From Lysobacter arvi (lineage in GTDB: Bacteria > Pseudomonadota > Gammaproteobacteria > Xanthomonadales > Xanthomonadaceae): 64,000 nt of DNA. Shown here one piece after another: positions 50,272 to 58,485 of the stretch. The stretch covers positions 744,001 through 808,000 of the forward strand of contig JARUHG010000001.1 of the NCBI GenBank assembly GCA_031216755.1, given 5' to 3'. A program made the position numbers and the translations under genes. Each line of letters begins with the position of its first letter. Within the stretch, counting starts at the first letter, position 1. The notes under the pieces were generated by a model. That model had not been told where the DNA came from. It searched no databases and worked only from the letters and a program-made list of their open reading frames with translations.

Positions 50272-52443
50272 TCAGAAGCGCCAGTTCAGGCTCAGCATGT
50301 AGTTCGCCGGCGCGCCGTAGAAGCCGCTGTAGCGAAGCGTGTTGATGTACTTCTCGTCGGTGAGGTTGTTGACGTTCAGGCGCAGCGTCGCGTTCGGCAC
50401 GAAGTCCCACGCCACGAAACCGTTGAGCACGGCGTAGCTGTCCTGGCGCACCGTGAAGCCGTTGCTTTCCACGTTCGAGATGTCGCTCTGCCAGCGCCCG
50501 CCCAGGCCGTACGACAGCGCCGTGTAACTCGGCAGGCGCGCCATCACCATCAGGTTCGCCGTGCGGCGCGGCACCCAGCGATAGGTGTCGTCGCCATCCT
50601 GGCCGGTGAGCTTCAGCGCGGTGGCGCCGAAGACAAGATCGACGTTCTCGGACACCTTGCCGGTGACCTCGAACTCCACACCCTTGGATTCGACGTTGAC
50701 GCCGGTGTAGTAGTACTGCCCGTTCTGGTTGTAACCGGCGCCGGTGGCGAGGTTGTCCTGCTTGGCCTGGAACACGGCGAGGGTCGTCAGCAAGCGCTTG
50801 TCGAGCCAGTCGGCCTTCACGCCAAGCTCGTAGTTCGTGCCCTTGGTCGGATCGAGGTAGCGGCCGTCGGCGTCCGACTGACTCTGCGGATGGTAGATGT
50901 CCGAGTAGCTGACGTAGCCGAGCACGTGCTCGTTGAAGTCGAACGTCAGGCCGCCGTACGGGCTGGTGTGGCCTTCGGTCTGGTCGAACACGACGCCGTA
51001 GTTCACGCCTTCGCGGTGATATTCCGCGTAGTTGAAGCCCAGGATCGCCTTGAAGCGGTCGGTGAGCGCCAGGCGCGTCGCGCCGAATGCGCGCTTGAGG
51101 CGTTGATCGAGCACGCTGTAGACCGACCTGGCGCCCCACAGCGGCTCGGGAACGACGTCCCCGCCCCACGGGAACGCGGGCATCGGGATGTAGCCGAACA
51201 TGCCGTTGTCGTAGATGTCGGCGTCGTACTCGCGGCTTTCCGCTGCGCTCTTCGCCCAGCCCAGGCCGAGCATCGCCTCGTGCTCGCGCCCCCACAGCGG
51301 GAACCGGCCGCTGAGCGTGGCGGTGCCCAGGTGCGAGGTCATCTCGTCGTCGCCGCGCCACGCGTAGCCGTACAGGCCCAGGTTGGTGCCGGGTTCCAGG
51401 CCGGTGGCGGCGTAGTCGGTCGCGTAGAAGAGCTTGTCGGCGTTCTCGCTGTTGCGGTAGTCGTAGGACAGCTTGAGCTGCCAGTCGGACCCGAGCCGAT
51501 GCACGTACTCGGCGAAGGCGTTCTGGTGGGTCGTGTCCCAGAACGTCCAGTCCTGCGTGGTCGAAGCACTGCGGCTCCACTCCGCCTGCGTGCCGTCGCT
51601 GTACATGAAGGCCAGCGCGCCCCACATGTTCCCGTCGGTCTGCGCCTTCTGCCACGAATACCCGAGCGTGAGCGTGCCGTTCTCGCCGATCTGTCCGTCC
51701 ACCACGCCGTACACGAAATCGCGCTGGTCCTGCTTGTCGCGCAGCCAGGAATCGCCTTCCTGGTGCGCCGCCACGATACGGCCCGCCCAGCGGCCGTCGT
51801 CGGTGAACGGCGTGGAGTAATCCACTTCCCCGCGCACCGTATCCCACGAGCCGTAGCCGACGCCGAGCGAACCGCGCGCGTCGTTGGTCGGACGCTTGCG
51901 CACGTAGTTGATGGTGCCGGCCGCGTTGCCCACGCCGGTCAGCAGGCCGTTCGCGCCGCGGATGACTTCCAGCTTCTCGTAACCGGCCATGTCCATCGCA
52001 CCGGTGACGATGCCCCAGTCGTTGGGCAGGCCGACGCCGTCGATCTGCGTGTTCTCGATGTCGAAGCCGCGCGAGGTGAACGTGGTGCGGTTGGTTTCCC
52101 ACTCGTCCACCTGGATGCCGGTGGCCAGGCGCAGCGCATCGTTGAGGCTGTTGGTCTGGAAGGCCTGCATCTGCTCGCTGTCGATCACGCTGATGGACTG
52201 CGGCGTTTCCTTGATCGTCAGGTCGAGGTTGGTCGCGCCGTTGCTGACGCGTTCGGCACGCTGGGCGACCACCAGCACGGCGTCCAGGTCGGTGGCGCTG
52301 GCGCCATCGTCCGCGGCGAATGCGTGGCCGGCACTCCCGAGTAGCGCGACGAAGACCGCAAGGCCAAGGCGGTTGGGCGAAACGGACGGACGGCGGAAGT
52401 CGACGCGGGACGAGCGGGCGGAACCGGTGGCGTGCATGTGCAT
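50272..52443 (-). CDS. TonB-dependent siderophore receptor
   Basis: The 723-residue outer-membrane receptor has a signal peptide (LGLAVFVALLGSAGHAFA). A plug domain follows with a likely TonB box near DLDAVLVVA, then KETPQSISVIDSEQMQ, RGFDIENTQIDGVGLP and EKLEVIRGANGLLTGVGNAAGTINYV, all hallmarks of the FhuE/FpvA/FoxA group of siderophore receptors. A 22-stranded barrel follows, ending YMLSLNWRF with the terminal Phe needed for assembly. The ATG at 52443 (MHMHATGS) was chosen; the frame stays open upstream without coding signature. A Fur box lies 100 bp upstream, so the whole operon is expected to be iron-repressed. Siderophore unknown. Confidence 0.95.
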   Translation of the reverse strand: MHMHATGSARSSRVDFRRPSVSPNRLGLAVFVALLGSAGHAFAADDGASATDLDAVLVVAQRAERVSNGATNLDLTIKETPQSISVIDSEQMQAFQTNSLNDALRLATGIQVDEWETNRTTFTSRGFDIENTQIDGVGLPNDWGIVTGAMDMAGYEKLEVIRGANGLLTGVGNAAGTINYVRKRPTNDARGSLGVGYGSWDTVRGEVDYSTPFTDDGRWAGRIVAAHQEGDSWLRDKQDQRDFVYGVVDGQIGENGTLTLGYSWQKAQTDGNMWGALAFMYSDGTQAEWSRSASTTQDWTFWDTTHQNAFAEYVHRLGSDWQLKLSYDYRNSENADKLFYATDYAATGLEPGTNLGLYGYAWRGDDEMTSHLGTATLSGRFPLWGREHEAMLGLGWAKSAAESREYDADIYDNGMFGYIPMPAFPWGGDVVPEPLWGARSVYSVLDQRLKRAFGATRLALTDRFKAILGFNYAEYHREGVNYGVVFDQTEGHTSPYGGLTFDFNEHVLGYVSYSDIYHPQSQSDADGRYLDPTKGTNYELGVKADWLDKRLLTTLAVFQAKQDNLATGAGYNQNGQYYYTGVNVESKGVEFEVTGKVSENVDLVFGATALKLTGQDGDDTYRWVPRRTANLMVMARLPSYTALSYGLGGRWQSDISNVESNGFTVRQDSYAVLNGFVAWDFVPNATLRLNVNNLTDEKYINTLRYSGFYGAPANYMLSLNWRF

Positions 52444-52543
52444 GTCTGGGAGCGAATGGGAGCGGCGGGTCGCTTCTGGTGTCGCGTCATCGCCTGCGAA
52501 GGCGACACGCAAGTCCCGAAGGCCCGGCCTGTTCAGAATTAAA

Positions 52544-52558
52544 TGCGAATAATTCTCA
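52544..52558 (-). promoter_or_regulatory. Fur box of the siderophore operon
   Basis: On the minus strand, TGAGAATTATTCGCA matches the 7-1-7 Fur consensus TGATAATNATTATCA at 11 of 14 defined positions. It lies about 100 bp before the receptor start, in an A+T-rich patch, and predicts iron repression of the four-gene operon. Confidence 0.8.
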
Positions 52559-52814
52559 TTATGCAAGCGGAGCCGTGGCAGCCGAGCGGCCAAATCGGCA
52601 GCCGAGGCCCCACCCGAAGGGCCAGCGCCGTCCGGCGCACGCGCAACGCCGACGGTGCGCGCACGAGAGCCGACGCCAGGTGCTCCGCCCTGCCCGCACG
52701 CGTTCGACCATCGCCGCGACACGCATCACGACACGCGCCGCCGAACGCGAAATCGCCGTTTCGACGCGCATTCAGGGCAAAATTGCGCGGATCGTCATCG
52801 GCTTCGGGCAGTAC

Positions 52815-54257
52815 ATGCGTATCGGGATCGACTTCGGCACGAGTTACTCGGCCGCCGGCGCCGTCATCGACGGCCAACTTCAACTGATCCGCTTCGGCGA
52901 CGACCTGCAGTTCCGCACGACGGTGTTCTTTCCGCAGCGCCTCCCGGACCTGTCCGAGTTCGAGATGACCGACGCGCTGCACGAGGAAGTGCGCCGCCTT
53001 GTCGGCGACTTCAAGCGCGAACAGGCCCGGCAGCATGCGGAGCTCCGCGCGCGTCGCGAAGAGGCGATGCGGCGTCCGGAACCCCAGCGGACCGCGGCGC
53101 TCGGCATGATTCCCTCGCCGCGCATGCGCTCGGACCTGGAGCTGCAACGCGACGCGAGCGCGCTCGTGCGGCGTCGCTGGGCGGCCGAGGAAATGCGCAA
53201 GGCGATGCTCGAAGGCGTGGACCTGCAGCGGGCGCTGTACGGCGAAGAAGCGGTCGATGCCTTCATCGACGGCGGCGCCGGCCAGCTCGTGGTCTCGCCG
53301 AAGTCGATGCTGGGCTACAAGCTCGAAGCGCGTGCGCGCGACACGCTGCTGGGCATCGCGACACAGTTGCTCCGGCACATCCGGCTGACGGCGAGCGCGC
53401 AGCTGGGCACCGAGGTGCGCGCGGCGATCCTCGGCCGGCCCGTCCGGTTCCGCAGTTCGATGAAGGACGCCGGCGGCGTGCAGGCACTGGAAATCCTCAC
53501 CGACGCCGCGTACGCCGCCGGGTTCGACGACGTGGAATTCCTGGAGGAACCGGCCGCGGCCGCGTACGGCTACCACGCGCAGACGCCGCGTCCGCGTCGC
53601 ACGCTGATCCTCGACATCGGCGGCGGCACGACCGACATGGCGCTGGCGGACGTCGGCGGCGATCGCGCTGCGCCGGTCGTGCACGACTCGTGGGGCGAGC
53701 CCGTCGGCGGCACCGACGTGGACATCGAACTGAGCATGCGCGGCGTCATGCCGCTGTTCGGCAAGGGCGTGACCGGCACGCCGGTGCATCGCTACTACGA
53801 AGCCTCCGCGGTGCAGGACCTGCAGCGCCAGGCGAAGTTCCGCGAGACTTCGTTCGCGCACGTGGACGCGCCCTACGGCCACCGGCTCGAAGCCCTCAAG
53901 CAGCCGGGCCACACCGTGCGCCTGAACCGTGCCGTCGAGCGCGCGAAGATCGCGCTGAGCGGTGTCGAAAGCACGACGCTGCCGCTCGACTACATCGAAC
54001 CGGACCTGTCCGTTTCGCTCGATGCCGACCGTCTGGGCGACGCCGCGGCACCTTTCCTGACGCAACTGCGCGCGCTCATGGAGCGCGCACGGGACGCGCT
54101 GCAACAGCCGCCGGAGACGGTGTACCTCACCGGCGGCATGTCGCGTTCACCGTACGTGCCGCAGCTCGCCCGTTCGCTGTTTCCCGATGCCGAAATCGTG
54201 GCCGGCAACGCCTCGCTGGGCGTGGTGACCGGCCTGGCGCACGCGGCGGCGAACTGA
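52815..54257 (+). CDS. yegD: Hsp70-family protein, YegD-like
   Basis: The 480-residue protein has an actin-like ATPase fold: phosphate-1 motif IGIDFGTSYSAAG at the N-terminus, connect/phosphate-2 in LILDIGGGTTDMALADVGG, FLEEPAAAAYGYHA, and an adenosine motif VYLTGGMSRSPYVPQL. It lacks the substrate-binding and lid domains of DnaK and ends after the ATPase region, as in YegD/HscA-like short Hsp70s. Large helical inserts (~60-130) are typical for YegD. The frame is open well upstream, but ATG 52815 directly precedes the first motif. No J-protein or exchange factor gene is nearby. Confidence 0.92.
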   Translation: MRIGIDFGTSYSAAGAVIDGQLQLIRFGDDLQFRTTVFFPQRLPDLSEFEMTDALHEEVRRLVGDFKREQARQHAELRARREEAMRRPEPQRTAALGMIPSPRMRSDLELQRDASALVRRRWAAEEMRKAMLEGVDLQRALYGEEAVDAFIDGGAGQLVVSPKSMLGYKLEARARDTLLGIATQLLRHIRLTASAQLGTEVRAAILGRPVRFRSSMKDAGGVQALEILTDAAYAAGFDDVEFLEEPAAAAYGYHAQTPRPRRTLILDIGGGTTDMALADVGGDRAAPVVHDSWGEPVGGTDVDIELSMRGVMPLFGKGVTGTPVHRYYEASAVQDLQRQAKFRETSFAHVDAPYGHRLEALKQPGHTVRLNRAVERAKIALSGVESTTLPLDYIEPDLSVSLDADRLGDAAAPFLTQLRALMERARDALQQPPETVYLTGGMSRSPYVPQLARSLFPDAEIVAGNASLGVVTGLAHAAAN

Positions 54258-54481
54258 TCTCGCCGATCGCGACAGGTTGATCGACATCGCCATCTCGCGC
54301 GCAGCAGCGGGAACACCCCTGCATAGAGCGTGCGCTTGCATGCTGAATGCGCCTTTCACGCCCGATGGTCCACAGTACGGGCGAGCGCGGCGATGCCGGC
54401 TGTCGGCCAGGCGTTCGCCGGGCCAGCGGTTCGCCGTCGCAAGAAACGTCATGCCCCCAACACGATTGGAGATGATGGCCT

Positions 54482-56011
54482 ATGCAGCGTGGTGTGGATG
54501 CACAGACCCGCAACGGAGCACGTATCTCGGAAGCACGGATCTCGTCGGGCAATGCAGGCCTCGACGACATCCTCGGTGGCGGCCTCGACGCGGATCGCAT
54601 GTATCTCTACGAAGGCAAGCCGGGCACGGGCAAGACCACGCTCGCCCTGGAGTTCCTGCTGGAAGGAGCGCGCAACGGCGAGCGGACGCTGTACATCTCG
54701 CTGTCGGAGACCGAGGCCGAGCTGCAACTGGTCGCCAGCCGCCACGGATGGGACCTCACCGGTGTCGACATCTTCGAACTGGTCCCGCCCGAAACCGCGC
54801 TCGATCCCGCGCAGGAGCTGACGGTCCTGCATCCGGTCGAAGTCGAGCTGGGCGAGACGACCAAACTGATCCTCGACCGCGTGTCCGACGTCAATCCCAG
54901 CCGCGTGGTGATCGACAGCCTATCCGAGCTGCGCCTGCTCGCCCAGAGCTCGCTGCGCTATCGCCGGCAAGTGTTGGCGCTGAAGCATTTCTTCGCGAGC
55001 CGCCGCTGCACCGTCGTGTTGCTCGACGACATGTCCTCCGCGCAGGACGACCTGCAATTGCATTCGATCTCGCACGGCGTCGTGCTGCTGGAACAGCTGG
55101 CCATCGAGTACGGCGCCGAGCGCCGCCGGTTGCGCGTCATCAAGATGCGCGGCATGGAATTCCGCGGCGGCTTCCACGACATGAAGATCCGCAAGGGCGG
55201 ACTCGACGTCTACCCGCGCCTGGTCGCGGCCGAACACCACACGGCGTTCGTCGGCGACTTCACGCCCAGCGGCAACGCCGAACTCGACAAGCTGCTCGGC
55301 GGCGGGCTGGAACGCGGCACGAACGCGCTGCTGATCGGTTCGGCCGGCGTGGGCAAGTCGTCGCTCGCGTTGACCTACGCCATCGCCGCCGCGCAACGCG
55401 GCGAGCGTTCGGCCTTCTTCGCGTTCGACGAAGGCCGCGGGACGCTGGAAGCACGCGCGCGCACGCTGGGGCTGGAGCTCGAATCGGCCATCGAGTCCGG
55501 GCACATCATCCTGCAGCAGATCGATCCGGCCGAGATGTCGCCGGGCGAGTTCGCGGCGATCGTGCGACGGCGCGTGGAGGAAGACAAGGTCCGCGTCGTG
55601 GTGATCGACAGCCTCAACGGCTATCTCAACGCGATGCCGGACGGACGCTTCCTCATCCTGCAGATGCACGAACTGCTCACGTTCCTGGGCCAGCAGGGCA
55701 TCCTGTCGATCCTGATCCTCGCCCAGCACGGCCTGGTCGGGCCTGCGGACACGCCACTGGACATCAGCTATCTCAGCGACGCGGTGCTGATGCTGCGTTT
55801 CTTCGAACACGCCGGCACCGTGCGACGCGCCCTGTCGGTGGTGAAGAAGCGAAGCGGCCATCACGAGCACACGATCCGCGAGTTCACGCTGAGCAGCGAC
55901 GGGCTGGTCGTCGGGCCGCCCTTGAAGGACTTCCACGGCGTGCTCACCGGTTCGCCCTCGTACACGGGGAGCAGCGAACCGCTGCTGCATGGGTCGCATG
56001 GAACCGAATGA
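54482..56011 (+). CDS. KaiC-like two-domain RecA-family ATPase
   Basis: The 509-residue protein has two tandem KaiC-type ATPase domains. The first has Walker A GKPGTGKT at 45-52, SLSETEAEL and Walker B VVIDSLSEL. The second has GSAGVGKS at 286-293, FDEGRGTLEAR and VVVIDSLNGYL. Both start with the family's G(L/E)LDxxLGGGL motif. The layout and length match circadian-clock KaiC, but KaiA and KaiB genes are absent, as usual in bacteria outside cyanobacteria. GGAG lies 11 bp before the ATG. The gene's last 23 bp overlap a histidine kinase gene, so the two proteins are likely partners in one signalling unit. Confidence 0.94.
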   Translation: MQRGVDAQTRNGARISEARISSGNAGLDDILGGGLDADRMYLYEGKPGTGKTTLALEFLLEGARNGERTLYISLSETEAELQLVASRHGWDLTGVDIFELVPPETALDPAQELTVLHPVEVELGETTKLILDRVSDVNPSRVVIDSLSELRLLAQSSLRYRRQVLALKHFFASRRCTVVLLDDMSSAQDDLQLHSISHGVVLLEQLAIEYGAERRRLRVIKMRGMEFRGGFHDMKIRKGGLDVYPRLVAAEHHTAFVGDFTPSGNAELDKLLGGGLERGTNALLIGSAGVGKSSLALTYAIAAAQRGERSAFFAFDEGRGTLEARARTLGLELESAIESGHIILQQIDPAEMSPGEFAAIVRRRVEEDKVRVVVIDSLNGYLNAMPDGRFLILQMHELLTFLGQQGILSILILAQHGLVGPADTPLDISYLSDAVLMLRFFEHAGTVRRALSVVKKRSGHHEHTIREFTLSSDGLVVGPPLKDFHGVLTGSPSYTGSSEPLLHGSHGTE

Positions 56012-57674
56012 AGCACTGCAGGAAGGCGTACTGATCTTCGCCCCGACCGGGCGGGACGCGAACACCGCGTCGGAGCTGCTCCAGCGTGCGGGCATCGCCA
56101 CGCAGGTCTGCCCGAGCTACGACGCATTGCTGGCCGGGATCGAACGCGGCGCGGGCATCGCGTTCGTCGCCGAGGAAGGCCTGTTCGGACAGGACCTGGA
56201 CCGTCTGGCGCAGCTGGTGCAGCAACAGCCGGCGTGGTCGGACCTGCCCTTCGTCATGCTCACCAGCCGCCACGACCATCCGCGCGTCGCAGAGTGGCGC
56301 AAGGCGCAGATCGAGCGGCTCGGCAACGTGTCGCTCATCGAGCGCCCGGTGCAGCCGATCACGCTGGTGAGCGTCATGCAGGCGGCGTTGCGCGCGCGCA
56401 GACGGCAATTCGAGATCCGCTCCCTGCTGCTCGCACGCGAAGCCGCGGCGGCGCAACTGGAATCGCTGGTGCAGGAGCGCACCGCGCAGCTGCAGTCGGT
56501 GAACACGCAGTTGCGCGCCGAAATGGTCGAACGCGCACGCGTCGAGGAAACGCTGCGGCATGCGCAGAAGCTCGAAGCGGTGGGCCAGTTGACCGGCGGC
56601 GTGGCACACGATTTCAACAACCTGCTGATGGTGATCACGGCAGGCCTGGACGTGCTCGAACTCCACGACACGCCGGAACGGCGCGACAAGCTGCTACGCG
56701 CCATGCGCCAGGCGACGCAGCGCGGCGCGGGGCTGACGCGGCAGTTGCTGGCGTTCTCGCGCAGCCGCGCGTTGCATCCGGAAACCGTCGATCTGGCGAA
56801 GCTGATCGGCAACATGTCCGAACTGCTGGATCGCAGCCTGCGCGGCGACATCAAGGTCAACGTGGAGCTCGCCGGCGATCTGTGGCCCATCGTCGCCGAC
56901 CCGGGCGAGCTCGAACTGGTGATCCTCAATCTCGCCGTCAACGCGCGCGATGCCATCCAGGGCAGCGGCGTGATCACGATCAGCGGCCGCAACGTCCGCG
57001 ACACGATCGACGGCATCGAAGGCGATTTCGTCCATCTCACCGTGCGCGACACCGGTTCGGGCATGAGCGACGAGGTCAAGGCACGCGTGTTCGAACCGTT
57101 CTTCACCACGAAGGACGTCGGCAAGGGTTCGGGCCTCGGCCTCGCGCAGGTGTACGGCTTCGCGAAGCAATCCGGCGGCGCGGTGACGATCGACTCCGTG
57201 GTCGGCCGGGGAACGCAGATCACGCTGTGCCTGCCCCGCTCGCACCACGCCGCCACGCGCGAGGGCGACGAAGCGCACTCCCATCCGGACCCGGCCGACC
57301 TTCCCGAGCGCTGCGTGCTGCTGGTGGAGGACGACGTCGAGGTGGCGGCGCTCGTCGAGGAGATGTTGCGCGGCATCGGATACGACGTCATCCATGCGAC
57401 GAACGCCACGGCCGCGCTCGGCGCGCTGGCGAACGACCGTCGCGTCGACCTGGTGTTCTCCGACGTCATGATGCCGGGCGGTACCAACGGCATCCAGCTC
57501 GCCAAGCAGATCCGCACGCGGCGGCCGGCGCTTCCGGTGCTGCTGACCAGCGGCTTTTCCGAGGCGATGCGTGGCGAGGCCGAAGCGCTCGGCATCTCCA
57601 TCCTGCGCAAGCCCTACGGCCTGAAGGAACTGCGCGCGGCGATCGAGCACCACGTCCACGCACGCGTCCAGTGA
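55989..57674 (+). CDS. Hybrid histidine kinase coupled to the KaiC-like ATPase
   Basis: The 561-residue protein starts with a receiver-like domain (~12-135) in which the acceptor Asp region is replaced by GIAFVAEEGLFG, so it is a pseudo-receiver. A coiled coil follows (~140-200), then HisKA with AVGQLTGGVAHDFNNLLMVI (phospho-acceptor His), HATPase with LNLAVNARDAI, DTGSGMS and GSGLGLAQVYG, and a functional C-terminal receiver (VLLVEDDVEVA, Asp in VFSDVMMPGG, Lys in LRKPYG). ATGs at 55989 or 55998 are both possible; both lie within the KaiC gene. The pseudo-receiver resembles that of KaiC-interacting SasA-type or KaiA-type proteins in general architecture, but homology was not tested. Confidence 0.9.
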   Translation: MGRMEPNEALQEGVLIFAPTGRDANTASELLQRAGIATQVCPSYDALLAGIERGAGIAFVAEEGLFGQDLDRLAQLVQQQPAWSDLPFVMLTSRHDHPRVAEWRKAQIERLGNVSLIERPVQPITLVSVMQAALRARRRQFEIRSLLLAREAAAAQLESLVQERTAQLQSVNTQLRAEMVERARVEETLRHAQKLEAVGQLTGGVAHDFNNLLMVITAGLDVLELHDTPERRDKLLRAMRQATQRGAGLTRQLLAFSRSRALHPETVDLAKLIGNMSELLDRSLRGDIKVNVELAGDLWPIVADPGELELVILNLAVNARDAIQGSGVITISGRNVRDTIDGIEGDFVHLTVRDTGSGMSDEVKARVFEPFFTTKDVGKGSGLGLAQVYGFAKQSGGAVTIDSVVGRGTQITLCLPRSHHAATREGDEAHSHPDPADLPERCVLLVEDDVEVAALVEEMLRGIGYDVIHATNATAALGALANDRRVDLVFSDVMMPGGTNGIQLAKQIRTRRPALPVLLTSGFSEAMRGEAEALGISILRKPYGLKELRAAIEHHVHARVQ

Positions 57675-57710
57675 GATTCCGCATCGATCGACCCGCGACG
57701 GAGACATCCG

Positions 57711-58175
57711 ATGACAGACCCGCACAATGCCGTCACATCGCCGTTGAACTCCACGTCCACCGAACTCGCCTCGCGCCGCACCGGGATGGCGTTCCAGCGA
57801 ACGCGCCTGGCGGCCGATCGCACGCTGATGGCCGTCATCCGCACCTCGCTGTCGCTGCTCAGCTTCGGATTCACCATCCACAAGGTGTTCGATCAGCTGA
57901 AGGAGAACGGCGTGATCGCCCACGCGGCATCGGGACGCAACTTCGGGCTGTCGCTGGTGCTGATCGGCGCGTTCGTGCTGCTGATGGGCATCGTCTACCA
58001 CGCGTGGTTCATGATCGCGCTTCGCCGGGAGCGCGGCGGCATGCGCGACGCGGGCATGCTGCACGCGGAAAGTCCGTTCCCGCCGTCGATGACGCTGGTC
58101 ACGGCGCTGTTGCTGCTCGCGCTCGGCGTGGCCACCGCGGTCAGCATGATCTATCGCGTGGGACCCTTCACGTAA
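57711..58175 (+). CDS. DUF202 (YidH-family) membrane protein
   Basis: The 154-residue product has an N-terminal cytoplasmic part with the conserved ELASRRTGMAFQRTRLAADR and three membrane segments (TLMAVIRTSLSLLSFGF, FGLSLVLIGAFVLLMGIVYH, MTLVTALLLLALGVATAVSM). This fits the DUF202 family, small inner-membrane proteins of unknown function. GGAG precedes the ATG. It lies 36 bp after the kinase gene and may be the last gene of that operon; an alternative is a link to the Mrp operon 310 bp downstream. Confidence 0.88.
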   Translation: MTDPHNAVTSPLNSTSTELASRRTGMAFQRTRLAADRTLMAVIRTSLSLLSFGFTIHKVFDQLKENGVIAHAASGRNFGLSLVLIGAFVLLMGIVYHAWFMIALRRERGGMRDAGMLHAESPFPPSMTLVTALLLLALGVATAVSMIYRVGPFT

Positions 58176-58485
58176 TCCGGAGGAGTGGGGTTCGTCGCAA
58201 CGCCGCCGCGGGCGCATCCGGTGGTGGCATGGGAGGTGTTCGCCAGCTACAGTGCCCGGACACGCCTTCCTGGACCTTCCGGCGCGATCGTCGATGCGCG
58301 CCGGCCCGACGGCGAGGTCTGCCATGATCCACCACGTTTCGTGCGACGTGCTGTCCGACGCGGATCCCGGACGTTCGCGCCGCATCCCCGATGCGAACGC
58401 TGGCCACACGCAGCTCGCGCACGTGCTGCACGGTGGTCGCCGATGAGATCCGCCGTGCGCTGCCGCGCGTGGGAACGCTGAGGCC
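58176..58485. other. Intergenic region upstream of the Mrp operon
   Basis: These 310 bp should contain the promoter of the Mrp operon. I see no certain gene, repeat or terminator; short reading frames of 40-64 codons (58252-58446) have no recognisable features. Confidence 0.5.

Noticed and set aside
58252-58446. Small plus-strand frame before mrpA
   Set aside because: It has no domain, no ribosome-binding site and ordinary composition for chance frames in this DNA.
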